NCBI RefSeq assembly: GCF_028769735.1
Contig: NC_088169.1
Location: 41,144,729-41,208,728, forward strand
Length of the DNA: 64,000 nt
Source: Zonotrichia leucophrys gambelii
Lineage: Eukaryota > Chordata > Aves > Passeriformes > Passerellidae
Direction: 5' to 3'
Below are positions 1 through 13,129 of the stretch, piece after piece. Each line of letters starts with the position of its first letter. Within the stretch, counting starts at the first letter, position 1. The position numbers were made by a program, and so were the translations under genes. Below the pieces are notes generated by a model, which saw nothing but the letters and a program-made list of their open reading frames with translations, was not told the DNA's origin and searched no databases.

Positions 1-3000
1 AAAGATACTCAGTAGTATCTTTAGTACTCAGAGGGTTGCCAAGCAAGCCTTCACCAGAGTCCATTTTATCACAAGGATTCAATTCCCCTTTTGCTCCATT
101 AGTAGTGTGCACATAATACACAACACCAGTTTTATTTACTTCCAAAACTAAAGAAATCCTCATGAAGCAGAACGTATTCAAGTGCTTTACTGCTTAAATA
201 TCTCACAGGACATACTGCAAAGCCTGATTAGATGCCTATGCCAGAATAGAGCAGTTAAAGATGGAACAGCAACCTAACCTTAAAGTCACCTATAGAATAG
301 TAGATAGTTAAATTAATAATCTTCAAAGATGATTTTTAAAAAAATATTTTTAAATAGTGTTTTTATACTAACATTCAGACAGCAGCTGAGATCTCCCATT
401 AAAAGCAATTTTTTCAAAGACCTTTCCCAGTTAAGAAAAAACAGAAATGGAGGGTTTAGCATGGCCTTGAAGAAATAAGAAGTAGTATTTAACAGGTAGG
501 TCTCTATTGGTCTCTTCTGAAGGTAGATTGCCTTTTTGTGTTGTAAGCAGAGATGGCTTCCTGCCTGATTATCTTTGGTCCTCCAAGGTGAATAAAGAAA
601 ATATTTAATCATGTTCCATGTGAAGATGACAGTAAGAAACTTCATTTTCAAAATTCATGCATTTGTCCACAAGAAAAAACAAATAACAGAAAACCCTAAA
701 CAAAACCAACATATAAAACTTCAAAGGCTACCTGCGTTGTATTTGATAATACATAATTCTGCTAAATTCTGCAAGCTTTTTCTTTTTGGAATAAAATAAA
801 TTTGCATTTAGTGAACCACTATTCAGCTGTCAAATAGCTATGACAAGTTCAGAAGTAGAATGCTTTTCCCCTAAAACTGTTTTTGCAACTAGTGGCAGAA
901 AAGAAGAGACGAGCTTTTCTCATATGACTTGCAACTTCTGGTGAATGTCTGTTTTCCTGAAAGTCTTGAATACTTCTATTTAGTCCTGAGGCAAATAATG
1001 GAGCTACAACTGGAAGGAGTGCACAGTAACCATCTGCAGACATTGCCTACCAAGTAAACATTTTTTTCCCCTGAGCTCCAGGATGACGAATTTTGGGTTT
1101 GGTGTGCAGTACAGCTACTGACCTTCCCTTTTGCTTGAGCACCAATTAAGAAGCACTGACCCAATAAAAATGGGTCACATCGATCTGTTGTTTTGATTTG
1201 TGTAACATGTCTGCCTCAGTCCAAAAAGCTCACCACCCGTTGCCACTTGAAGAAAGTTACTTTTCAACTCAGTTTCATTTTAGAGTAACTTTTTTTTTTT
1301 TTTTTTTTTAATTTACAACTAACAGGAGATAAAGTACTTAAACGTAGAAAGGCTACACAGAAATCAACTCAGAAGGTTTATTGGCCTACAGTAAGGACAT
1401 TGGATGAGTTCATACTCAGTTTTCTACCATGTATATCATTAATTTGTTTGTAACAGTAGAGGAGATTAACTACATTCAGGTTTATGTCAGGGAAAGGAAT
1501 CCCAAACCACAACAAAAAATTCCAGCCAGCATCTTTCAAAAGCAACTTCAATATATAGAGTCTTGATTTTAATTTCTCTTTGCTTAAAAGTTGGAAAGGG
1601 AATGGATTTAGGCAGCCATACAGGTTAGGCAGTGTTAGCCTATGTCTCAGAGCCAGGCATGTCCCCACCTTAAATCAAACATTTTCTCAATATTCAAATT
1701 AAAACTTCTATTTTAACTCAGCTATTTATTGTGAAGAGAGCAGTAGGGAAAAAAAAGTTGAAAAATCAAGTGCTTTCATGCTTTGACACAATGAATTGCA
1801 ATGTTTTGCAGTGAAAACTGAACATATTTCCTATAAATGGTTTGACAGAGCCCGCTTCCAGACCTTTTTCTACTATCTCTGCTTACTGGTAACTACAGAA
1901 ATTTCTCTGTCCTGCTGGCAATGGCAGAACAGCTAAGCACAGCCTGGCGTTTTTGAAAGACAATGCCAAAATTTCTGCATCACAAAGTGAAAAAATAGCA
2001 AAAAAAAAAAAATAATTTGGTCAAATAAATAACATCATCAACACCACTCAGAGATTAAAAAAAACTTACAGAAACATAAGAAGTGAACTGTTTCTGCTAT
2101 GCTTACACACATTTCTATTCCAGAAACAAGTTTTTAAAAATTACTTAAATGTGTTTTGAATGTCCCTTATTTTAGTGCAATATTTCCTTAGCTTGTAAAT
2201 AAGAGACTTTATAACTTCTAACCTTCAGCCTGTACATGCTCTGATCCCAGATACCTGGTAAGAATTTCTTCGATTTCATACAGCATTTCCAGGATAAAAC
2301 AGGTGAGACATAAAATTAAACCAGACCAGAAAAAAAAAAAACCCAAACAAAAAAAAGAAAAAGCAAAAAAAAAAAGAACAACCTCACTCTCGGTCAGAGT
2401 TATGCCCTCTAGTAATCCTCTACAACTTTATGGGATGCAAAGTTTACACTATCAATATTTGGCTTTCACAGAGATAACCACTTTATAACAATGCATAGGT
2501 TCTAGAAATCCTGAAAACCTACTTGAATGGCACTTCTCCACATTTATCCTTCTGCCCATGACCTGAAAGACCAGGAACCATGGTACCACTTTAGAGCAAC
2601 TGAATAGGACTGTCTGCTATAAAAAAACAAACAAAAAACCCCACTAAAAATACAGAAAGTCCCAACAAAAAAAACCCAAAACAACCAACCAAAAAAAAAA
2701 ACCAAAAAATCCAAAAGCAAAAATATCCACAAACAAAAAGGCTCCACAAAAAAAGAACAAGCAACAAACCAAACCAAATCCCCCCAAATCCACCAGCCCC
2801 TGCCAAAAAAACCACCAAAAATCCCTAATCCCCCAAAAAAATATATTCTGAAAAGGGAGAAAAGAGAGGGACAACAAAGATGCAGTGGTATTCTAGCTCT
2901 ATGTTTTCTTACAACAAAAGTTCACTCAATTTACATATTGGGGGAGTGGTCAATTTAATTACTATGATTCTGTAAATTTGAATGGAAATCCACAATTTAA

Positions 3001-6000
3001 GGTCCCATATTTTTTCACCACATGAACAAAATCCATCAGGAAAACAATTTAAGAATAATCCTGCATGACGTACCAGAAATTTCCTAACTGCAAAACAGGA
3101 GTCAAAACAGCCACACAAATTAAAAAAAAAAAAAATTGAAATCAGAAGATTCAAAACCTGACCACAAATTTTAATGTCCTGTTTCAAGAAAATAATTTTT
3201 ACCTTGCAGTGAAGCACTCCAAAGATTATAATCATCACATATACCTTTCCCCTTAGTGAAAAGTATGCTGATGTTTTGGTGACTGGAGACCCAGATGGAT
3301 GAGATACAGCTGATTATCCTCATCAAAGCAGAATATTACTACTAAGTCTGTTTTAATTCCTATTACAAGAATCTTCAAGTTTAAGAAGAGAAGGCACTGA
3401 AGCACAGCTATCTCTTGCCCATTTCACTGGAAATCTGAAAACATCAAGTGCATTTCATACAACCTTATCACCTACATGTATGTTTACAAGCAACTGCCAG
3501 TTTTCATTAAGAAATACAATTGTGACAATGGTAGGGAAGAGCTAGGAAATACAAATCCCAAATGCTCAAAATTAAGTAAAATGAAAGCAAATTAATCATC
3601 TCATCTTTGTAACCTGGTCATTTTTGTGGAACCCAATTATTGTGATGACTTAGGCCTTATGGATGTTAAAGAAATTTAATTTAAAAGAGCAGCAAAAAGT
3701 GCTAAGCACTGCAGACAGTATGAAGACTAAAGTCAGAGCAGAAGTTCACAACAAACTCCCAAGATTAAATATCATGTTTTACTTCTAATAATATACTGTA
3801 ATTTTCATAATTAGGTTTGCCAAGAGAGTTTCCTTCTCTGCTTTGCAACAACAGCCACAACCAATAAGACAGTTTGCAGTTAGCATAAAATTTTTGCGAA
3901 GTCATAACTGAAGCCAACTGTGAGGAGTTAGAAAAGGATCTCATGATAATGAGTCTGCTAGGTGATAAAATGACTTCAGTTTTAACATAAAGATAGGCAC
4001 AATAATGCAGATGAGGGGAAAAAAAGACAAATAATGAATAGCAAACACACAACACTAGGTTCCAACAGGATACTGCTACAGAGGAAAGATCATGTGGACA
4101 CTAGAGGCAATTCAGTGAAGACTTCTGCAAAATATTCAGCAGCTGATGGAGTATAAAACAAGCAGAACATTTGGCACTATCAAAGGAAAACAAAAAGGAA
4201 TTACACTAGTGTGTATAGACATGGAGCATGTAACTCTGGAATGATAAAAGAGTGAGAGAACAGTAACAGCACCATCAGCACTGCAGAAAGGCTTACATGT
4301 ACAAAGAGGCAGCAGTGAAGTTTTGACAACAGAAAGAATATGAAATTCATACAGGCTGATGATGAGAATCACCAGACTGACTAGGAGGCAAGGAGTGTTC
4401 AGTCCTTTACCTGTGGGGAAGCAACAGAAAAGACAGCTGTTTTTGCACACAGCAAACAGCACAAGGGTGAAGTTAAATGGCAGATGATGTGTTGAATGTC
4501 AAAAATACCAACAAGTTAAAAAATAACTTTTCAATTAAAAATCATATTATTTAAATAGTCATCAGAATCAACAATGGCTACTATGTTCAAGAAGGAAAAC
4601 TCTCCTCAAAAAGCTTCTCACCCCTGGTAGCTCAAGCCACATGCCAGTCAAGGCACTGCCATCTTCTGCCTTCCTCATTTTTGGAAGGCAGCTCCTTACA
4701 AGCAGCCTAATTCTGCAACCAAGACTGGCCACAAATCCATAGGGATACACTGATCCTCAAGCCCCACTGCAAGAAACTCAACATTTTCATCCCCTAACAA
4801 ACAAATGTATTTCAGAGATGAAAGACTCATCCCACCTAGCTTAGAGCACTTGAATGAGTCATTGGTGACCAAAAAGCACCGTCTCCTTCACCCTCCTTGT
4901 GCCAAAGGGGAGACAAGCACCATGAAGCCACCGACCTAACTGGACAGACAAATACCCAGCAGATGGATTGTGCCACTGGCTCTGCACTCCAGAGGAAAGA
5001 TTTACCAACCTGAGGGAGCAAACAAACCCAAGCACAAAACACATTTGCTCTCAGGCCTCTTCTCGCCTTTCAGTTGTGTCCTCCTCCTCAAGAAACTGGG
5101 GAAAGAAGCTGGAACAGAGCCAGAGTGAAAAGCCAGAGAGATGAGAGGGACTGCATCCCTCCTGCCCTGCAGAAATGTCCAACCAGTTCTAGCCCCACAG
5201 ATGAGGTCCAGGATACAGATTCAGTTGCAGGTATCACTCTCCAGCTCCTCCCACTGAGAGGGATGTTGTGGCTTCTTACCACTTAGGACCTTTTACACCA
5301 AGGATTAAGCTGAAGGTTTGTTCCCCGCTGGTGTTTCCACTTCAAAGAGCTGCTACTGTGGATACTAAAGCCTTTGAAAGTGACCTCACTGCACAGTCCT
5401 GAGCATTAAATGAGGTCTTTAAAAAAAAGGAAGGGGGGAGAAAGTGGAAAGTGCACTGGCTTTATAAACACATCAGTGGGGCTACTTACAAAGCCTTTCA
5501 TGACAATGTGACAGAGAAAATCTTCGAGTTTTTAGCCACCACCCCAACTTCCTTAAAATTATGGCAATAAAGTAATCCACTCCCAGAGTGTTTCCCAGCA
5601 TTAGCAGCGGGGGAACTAAAATACCCAAGGGAATTGTAAAAAAAAAAAAACACAGACAAAGCAAAAAAGTTTTTAAAGACAAGCACTAGACTCCAGGACA
5701 GCGGCGCGCCGTGCTGCCAGAGCATGTTCAGCATGCCAATAAGGACTGCAGCACCGCAATCCCCAGCACCAGCAGCCCACGCACCGGCGTCCTCCTCTGC
5801 ACAAGCCTCGTGCCAGCTGCAGGAGGTGCCCCAGGCCACAGCACCTTTTGGCTACGGGGTGAGGAGATGCAGGTGAGAAAGCTGGCATGGGTCTCCTCAC
5901 AGCCACAGGTGAACGCAGCCAGCCATCACAGAAATCCCACACGTGTTGTCACAGCCTTTTAAGTAAATACGAGTGAGGCAGTGCTGAAGTCCTGAATCAT

Positions 6001-7319
6001 TAACTGGGTGTGGAGGTATGCTCCTGCCAGCAGTGAGCCTGCCTGTCCTGCCAGGGGCACAGCCAGAGGGGTCTGCTGACAAACCAAGGCAGCTCTAGGC
6101 TTGAAATATGCATACAGCTGCTGGTAACAGCACTGCAGATAGTGAAAAGTGGAGGGAAATACCCAAAAAAATATTTAAATGGACTAAAATAGGGCTTTGC
6201 CAGTCCCACGAGGCAGCCACTTTACCCACCTAGACATTAGCAGCAGTGTCCCACAGAGAGCTGCCAAAGACGACTGGGAAGGCACAAACCTGATCTGCTG
6301 AAACCCAGCATGGAAACATCATCCTTCTGAACAACCGAAAAGAATGGAAAACTTGTCACTTGGAAACTGTAGCTCAGTTTTAGACTAAGTTCAAACCACT
6401 GCCTATGACACCTGTAAAGTACATAAATCATGACAGATTCAGAAAACTAAGGACTGGGGGACTGTGCCATTTAACATACCTGAAGTATATATAACAGAGC
6501 AGTAGGGGGAAAAAACCAAAACAACAACATAAAATTCCTCAGAAACTCAAGTTTAAAAGTATTCAGTCTGGATAAGAGTGAACACTAGAGGGTTAAAAAA
6601 CCAAAAATTCATTTGCCAGGCCTCTTAAAAGCAATCATACACAAAAATAAAAACATACTGAAAAGCCGCCTTCAGAATTCCCACAAAAAAAAAAAAAAAA
6701 GAAGAAGCCTTTCTAGCCAAATCCTAGCTTTCTCCTTCCATAGAACTACCACAGGTAAACCTTCCTGCATTTTTCCTTACTTGTACTCTCTAATTCTGTC
6801 TACTATCAGAGGTGCTGTATTCCCTGCAGGAGAGAAGATTTAACAGCTCATGAACCTCCAGACTGACCTTGTCTCTATTTATGAGTTCAGCAATGTATGA
6901 TACCCAGATCTTCCCAAAACACCTCCCAAAATGTTTATCATCCACTCAGAAACTGATGAAAAAAATCATTGATCTAAAGTAGAAAAAATTAATAGACTCT
7001 GATATGAACCATCTGTTCCTATTTCTTGATCCACTTCTTTATGCAATAACTGTATCACTTAATCCCTCCCACTGCCTATATTAGCTATTGTTTTTGTATA
7101 ACAAAAATCATAAAGGTGAAAAATTATTTTTTATGAGTGCGTGTATATTATGTATGCGTGTAAGTATTCGTGGGCATATATCTAGGTATGAAAAAGAAGG
7201 GAGAAAAGAAAAGGAAAAACAAAAGAAAAAAAAAGAAAATAAATAATAAAAAGAGCATGAACCTCTGTGTTTATCAATTTGTTTACAGCTGAGCTCTTCT
7301 AGCTGGCAAAGTTTCAGCA
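1..7319. other. AT-rich non-coding DNA with homopolymer tracts
   Basis: No supported gene. The sequence is AT-rich, CpG-poor and split by stops in every frame. It contains many A or T runs (for example a T run near 1,290-1,309, A runs near 2,001, 3,121 and 5,640, and a 17-A run near 6,685) and a purine-rich A/G stretch at about 7,190-7,255. Open frames here stay below about 115 codons and their translations are low complexity or unlike any family I recognise. If the leftward gene proposed at 27,590 is real, this would lie inside its first intron or beyond it; that placement is inference. Confidence 0.6.
2303..2880. repeat. Low-complexity A/C-rich tract
   Basis: Two neighbouring low-complexity stretches. 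The first (about 2,325-2,382) is nearly all A with some C and G. The second (about 2,620-2,850) is almost entirely A and C on the plus strand, built from irregular CAAA, CCAAAA and ACCCC units with very few G or T. The minus strand therefore reads as F, W, G, L and V-rich open frames (2,544-2,877) that are artefacts of composition. No fixed repeat period is visible, so this is a skewed simple-sequence region rather than a satellite. Confidence 0.8.
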
Positions 7320-7870
7320 TCACAAGCCCACCAGGTCTTTTGCCAGACTTGCGGCTCCAGGAATCCTACAAGTCCTCGGCTGCAGCAGCAGCAAACTGGC
7401 AATTCTCAACAGCTTTAGTAATCATCAGTAGCACAAAGAGTCCCCGACGTAATTAGTATTTCCTTGTGTTAGTTATAAGGATTGTGCATATAATCCCCTG
7501 TTAGGTATGCTCTTCAATCTTCAGAGACCCAGACTTTTCCTTTTTTAGCACTCCTGAAAAAGGGAATGAAGAACTTGACGTTGCCAGCGCTATCGGAGAG
7601 AGAGCTCAGTGTTTTAACGGCCCGATTACAAAGGAATAATAAAAAATTGTGGCGATTAAGAAGTTGCCAGATCCCAGAAAAGGGATGCATAACTTCTTTC
7701 TCCTCATGAACTCTCTACTCCAAATAGAGCCAAAAAAGTTTGGTTTTAAAAGACTTTTTAAAAAGAAGACACTATATATCAATAACCAACAACTGTCGCT
7801 GCATTTGCTAATAATGTATAAGGAGATTAGTTTAATTAGTCAAACAGTTAATACTGCTATTATTTGAACT
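7320..7870. promoter_or_regulatory. Candidate conserved non-coding element
   Basis: A compact stretch without low-complexity decay, holding homeodomain-type cores (TAATTAG at 7,450-7,456 and TTAATTAG at 7,832-7,839), a GATTACAAAGG SOX/TCF-like word near 7,623, and CpGs (near 7,446, 7,578, 7,591, 7,619 and 7,653) that are scarce nearby. Dense TAAT words with intact CpGs are typical of developmental enhancers in vertebrate introns. That is a resemblance only: no conservation data are available, and the single small plus frame (7,649-7,867) is not recognisable as protein. Confidence 0.3.
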
Positions 7871-10800
7871 AGTTTTCAGCACTGACACTCTCTTGAAATG
7901 AGTTTTATTTTCCTCAGGCTATAATTTCAGCCTGTTTACAACCAGTTACATAGCACTGGTGCACATTAGTTAACCATAATACATTGTATTAAACACATCA
8001 AATTAGCTTCACAATCACAGGTTTTAAAAAGAAAATACATACTAATAAATTTTTTAAAAAGTGATTTAGCTATCTTTTGCTACAATTTTGCAACAGTCAT
8101 ATTCATAAAAAAGGGCAAAAATAATTTGACTTTTAAAAAAGTGTTTCTTCCCTGGAAGAGAAAAAACAATCCTCAAAGTCAGAAATTTCTAGCACAGTAT
8201 CACTAATAGCTATCACATGAAATTTAAATATTAGCAATGTCTTAAAACTGTGTGCAAAATAATCTATTTCAATTAAACACTCCATTTCTCATCTCTCAAT
8301 ATTATAAAAATGGAACATTTTACAGAGCTTTTACAAATAAACACAGTACAGACTATTTCTGATACATTTCTGAGCAACAGAGAAGATAATTCATTCACAG
8401 CTGAGGTGATACCTGAGTGCTAGAAATCCCACGCAACATTAAGAGCCATTTTTCTTGCTCAGAAAGAAAAAAAAATTAAAATGGTACCACATAATTATCT
8501 CACATTTCGGTAAAATGTACATTTACACACTAAGAAGTTGATTTGCCTTTATAATTGCTCTATTGCCAAGCACTATACTTCAGGACCTCTAACTCAATAG
8601 AAAATTCTATCTTCAGAAAATAGAGTAATTCTAAACAAAGTCATTATTTCTTGAAAACAGACAGACTGCACATTGGAAGGTTACCACACTAATATCTCTG
8701 ATGAAATACACAGAGCAATTAAGCAGAAAGATATTACTAAATTAAATAGACACCAGAATCTGGTCTGAAATACTTTTAATACCAAATAAATGTAAATACA
8801 TACTACCACCTCTACTCTGTAAGCTGAAGGTTCATTTACCTAATCATATAAAGTAGTAGTATATATATGCACTTTGACCAGGAAATAATTTTTATAAATC
8901 CTTTTGTCATTTGAATGTCTGTCAGTAGTTTGATACAGCTACTTGACTAAGTGATGAATGCAAATTTTCACTTTGGTAGTCAACCATAACAAGATAACTC
9001 CAGATATTGAGATCTACAAGGTACAGAAACCAGACACTGAAATTTTCTGAAAGTAAGAGATGTCTCAAAACAGGAAACTGAAAAGTTTTCTCTGAGAGTT
9101 GTGCATGAAAACAGTTTTATTTGCAATAACTAAATATTTGTCTCATATCTTACAGAGAAATCTCTTGAAAAATATTATTTTACTTGCTTCTAATTATCAG
9201 TCTTTGCCTCGCATGCTTAACACAGTCTGCACACAAACAACACATTTAAGCATCAATAGCGATAGAGTTAAACATATATATCTATACCGTATGGATTTGT
9301 AATAATAATGCTCTACATCCTGACATTTGTTTCATTTGTTAGCAGATCTTGAAATTCTCAAAAGACACAAGGTTGTTTTGACTTAGAAGACTGCAGCCTT
9401 CAAAAGTCACTGGTTCATGAACTGAGTATGTGTCAACAACCCACCACAGGTCTCCAGCAAGTCCTTGGCCGGGGAGCAGGGAAGTCATATCAACCTTCCC
9501 TGAGCAGGGTCAGCTGTGAGGAGTTGGGAGGGGACATCAGGAGTCCTGAGTGCATGTCCTGTACTTCTCCTTGAAGAACGGGAGGGGCAATGGACAGTGG
9601 GTCTATGGACAGCTGGGCTAGAAGGGCCTACTTGCCACAATACTGTTAAAACTTATGTAACTCGTTCCTAGGATAAAGGAAATCTTGAAACTTTCCCCCC
9701 AAAATTACATCATCAAAAGTTCTTTTTAGGCAGCAAAAGGTTATTCTACCTGCTTTCTCTTTAAGAAATTGATCTTTAGTCTTCCTGAGTACATGTATAC
9801 ATGTATAGTATTTTTTCTATCAACATCTTAGCTGAATACAAGTATGCGATGTACATGGCTATTACAAAATAAGAATACAACATTTTCTTGTCTCACCAAT
9901 AGGCAACCTTAGCAGGAAAAAAAATTAAAACCCAACTGTAATATGTACAGTACATATAAAGGATGCTGCTATAACACAACTGAAGTCAGCATGTTAATTT
10001 GGGTCACTAACTGGGTGACATCCTGAAAAGGTACTGAGTACCATCAATGCATATGGCAGTGTGAGAAAGTTGAAAAGGCTTCAGCATATAACAGGATGAG
10101 GAAATGTTCTCAGAGCCCTCCTGAAACATGATGGTAAAGTTTGCCTTCTATCTAAAAAATAATAGTAACAACTGAAAACTACTCTATTCTTCCAGAATTT
10201 TACAGACTTCTGCTCTCTCTAGAGCATTTAACATAAACCTTCTCCATTCCTTACTGAGGCTCCTCCTCTGAAAGAAAGTTGATGTGCCTTAGCACAGAGA
10301 AATCATTGCTCTAAAAGCCAGCCTGCTCATTAAATTATTCTGCTAGCTGTGTGTTCTCTCATTAAAAATGTATAAAGATCAGATAATTGCAGCACATATT
10401 ATTAACCTTGTTTTCCTTGTTTTCATGTACAGGTTCTGTTTTGCTGCCTAGACAAAGACCTGGAAAGGGCAGTTTTCTACAATAAACTACAATAAGCTAA
10501 ACTACATTATGAAAAATTCCCCTGGCTTTCATTGAAGAGCACAAGGAATCACAGCACAGTCAGAAAACCCCTATAGTTTTATAACAGGGTAAAATACCGT
10601 AATCTTGTTGTATACTCCTACAAATCTAAACCAGGCAGTCTTGGCTTCAGTCAAAGCTTCTGATAGAGAATTATTTAGATCAGCCAGTCTAATTCATCTA
10701 AATCTTCAAACATAGCTGCTATAAACTTCACAGATTTCCAGGTTGACTCCTTCTCCTTCTTAAAGCTAGGCTGCACTTCCAGACAACAACCCAGCTAAAA

Positions 10801-11599
10801 ATCCAATTAGGGTAGCAGCACTTCTGAAACACACTGACCTATTTCTTTTTTTACTTGTTTTAATATGCATATACTCATGTTCTATTTCTGAAGAGAGCTA
10901 TTTACACTGGAAATTAATACCCTTTGAAAACAAGTTACCATAAAATCCACCTATTTCACCCAAACAGAATCCATTCACAGAAGAAACAGTGTTTCCCTGA
11001 CTCCCCCAAGCAACACATACAGTATGCAGTACACTGCAGCAAACTCTTGAAACATTGGATAAAAGACAACGATCCTCCTACCTTGTTTAGCCCTGTCTAT
11101 TCGACGCATTCCCAACGTGAACAGGAACATCTGATACAAACAAACAGCCACATCTTCCCCATCGCATCATGGTAACTAATTCTGACACGAAACAATGAGC
11201 AGCCTGTAATGTTTTGGGTTTTCTACTCAGAAAGCCTTGTGACTTATCGGGGGATTTTTCCTCAGATGATGAAGCAGACACAGCCTAAACTCTGTTGCTG
11301 AAAGACTGCAGCCCTTCCTTCTCACAGAGCCCTCCCAGCATATGGCAGCCAATCACACCCAGCTTCGTCAGCCCTACTGCTCTTAAACTGATCCTAACGG
11401 GATGATTGACACAGCAACACAGCACTTCTAATGTGTAAAAACAATGCATCCATACCAATGAACCAGGAATTTCCCTCGCACAGGGAAGGAGTTTTACTGG
11501 TGAGGCAAAGCGATAGCTCTGTGAAATAACACACACAGCAAAAGCAAACAACTCCCTTTCCCTCCACTGCAACAGCAGCTTCAGCATTTCTTGCACAAG
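7871..11599. other. AT-rich non-coding DNA
   Basis: No gene or recognisable repeat. A modestly GC-richer patch at about 9,420-9,630, containing G-rich words such as GGAGTTGGGAGGGGAC, stands out from the background but matches no element I know. Small frames at 10,924-11,175 and 11,285-11,705 have no recognisable domain. Confidence 0.55.
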
Positions 11600-12190
11600 G
11601 ATTTTCAAAGCTTTTGCTAATCGTAAACGCGTGCACAAACAACATTTCTGAAACTGCAAAACTGCAGTGGTGCTGTCTTGTTTGCAAAGGTGAGACATGC
11701 TCCATAATAAATCAAACTATCTGTCTTTTATTTTAACATGCAGCCAAAACACGCTCTGATTGAGGCAGCAATATTCTCATTTTAATACTGCATAATCTGT
11801 GTCTGCATTTAACAGCAATACAACCATAACATCTTTTTGATTATTTCAGACCGGTTGTTAGGGGCTGCAGGTATGGGATGCTTCTCAACAAAAACACAAT
11901 CTGTGTGATGGTGTTTTAATTCATATCCATGGCAGGCAAATCCCATCATCAGCATCTAAACTGAAGTCCATGCAATTAGCTCGCAACTGATGTTCATTTG
12001 TGTCAAGGTTCTGGCAAAAGGACTACGATACCAGTTGCCATTTTCAAGTCAAGCTGTGGGCAGCTCAACACGCTTGGTGCACAAGGTCTGCTGTCAACCA
12101 GTTTTCCTATAAATTTTTCTAAAGTTTTAAAACATGAGAACAAAGCAGCCAAAGATTATTAAACAAGAGTTGCAATTAAGAAAAATACAA
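11600..12190. promoter_or_regulatory. Candidate conserved non-coding element
   Basis: Complex, non-repetitive sequence with many transcription-factor-like words: GCTAATCG near 11,614, an ACGCG core near 11,626, TTTTAATTCATATCCATGG near 11,912, and GCAATTAGC near 11,975. It lacks long homopolymers, unlike its flanks, and has no open frame of note. I place it as a possible enhancer or conserved element by texture only; conservation was not testable. Confidence 0.22.
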
Positions 12191-13129
12191 AAAGGAGCTT
12201 AAGCTGAAAGTCAATCTTTATCCAAAAAGGGATAAAGATTGCAGGGTAACCGTACTTTAGGCAGCAGTTTAGGCAATTCAAGACATTACACAAAAAATGT
12301 GTAAAATGTGTTTAAAATGCCACTAAAAGTTTAGAAATATGAATAGACAAGAGGAAAACAAAGCTCTCATTCACTGGCAGCTCTGTCCCAAGGCCCCATT
12401 GTTTCCTGTGGACTATTTTGCATATTATAAACACAGCTTCCCAAAAATCCATTATTCCTCTATCCAGCAAGCAGCAACTCTCCTTTGGGTTCCACCATCT
12501 CCCACAGAATTTGTGAAAACCCTCCCCTTCCAGGCATGGCTGAAACGTGCTTCTGCCAAGAAGGTTCCTGCCAGCCAGCCCTTAATTTCTGTTCAATCAC
12601 CCCCTCCATTCCTCTCTATTCTGCCCTATATTAAAAAAAACCCAAAACAATCCTCCTGAAAAATCAAATAGTTGATTTTGGTGGGTTCAAGAGACCCTGG
12701 GGACAAGGGTGGTAACTCCACCCATTATTAAGATGGCCCTTGGTGCATCTCATCAGGATTTTCCACATTCTTTTGACTCTGCCAAACTTGAGCTGCCCTT
12801 GTTAAAAATTTTCCATGCTGGACATCTGCTGCAGGATTTATTGACTTTTCTGCCAAAACACAGTTTGCCTATTTCTGAGATAACCTAGACAAAAACATGT
12901 TGCTCTGCCATCCTTATAACTCACTGGGGAACTCTGGCTCCTCTGCCCATGTTGGGGTAGCCTTGAAATTTGGCAAAGTGCTTTTGTGATGTTGTTTTTC
13001 AGGGTGTTTTTTTTTATATATGGAGGGGTTTTTATATGTTTTGCTATGCATATGAAAATATTTTCCTATTTAACAAAGCTTTAAAACCTGCTAATATTCA
13101 GCTGACTCACAGCATCTTTTTAATTTTTG
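12191..13129. other. Non-coding DNA, nothing specific seen
   Basis: A 106-codon plus frame at 12,339-12,659 has a proline- and serine-containing translation with no recognisable domain and runs into a poly-A-like end. The final 60 bases form a pyrimidine-rich run leading to a CCCCACAG acceptor-like word at 13,138-13,145. Confidence 0.5.

Noticed and set aside
2544..2877. Hydrophobic F/W/G-rich minus frames resembling membrane proteins
   Set aside because: They are the complement of an A/C-rich low-complexity tract, not genes.
9420..9640. GC-richer G-rich patch as an LTR
   Set aside because: No second copy, TG...CA boundaries, polyadenylation signal or target duplication could be identified.
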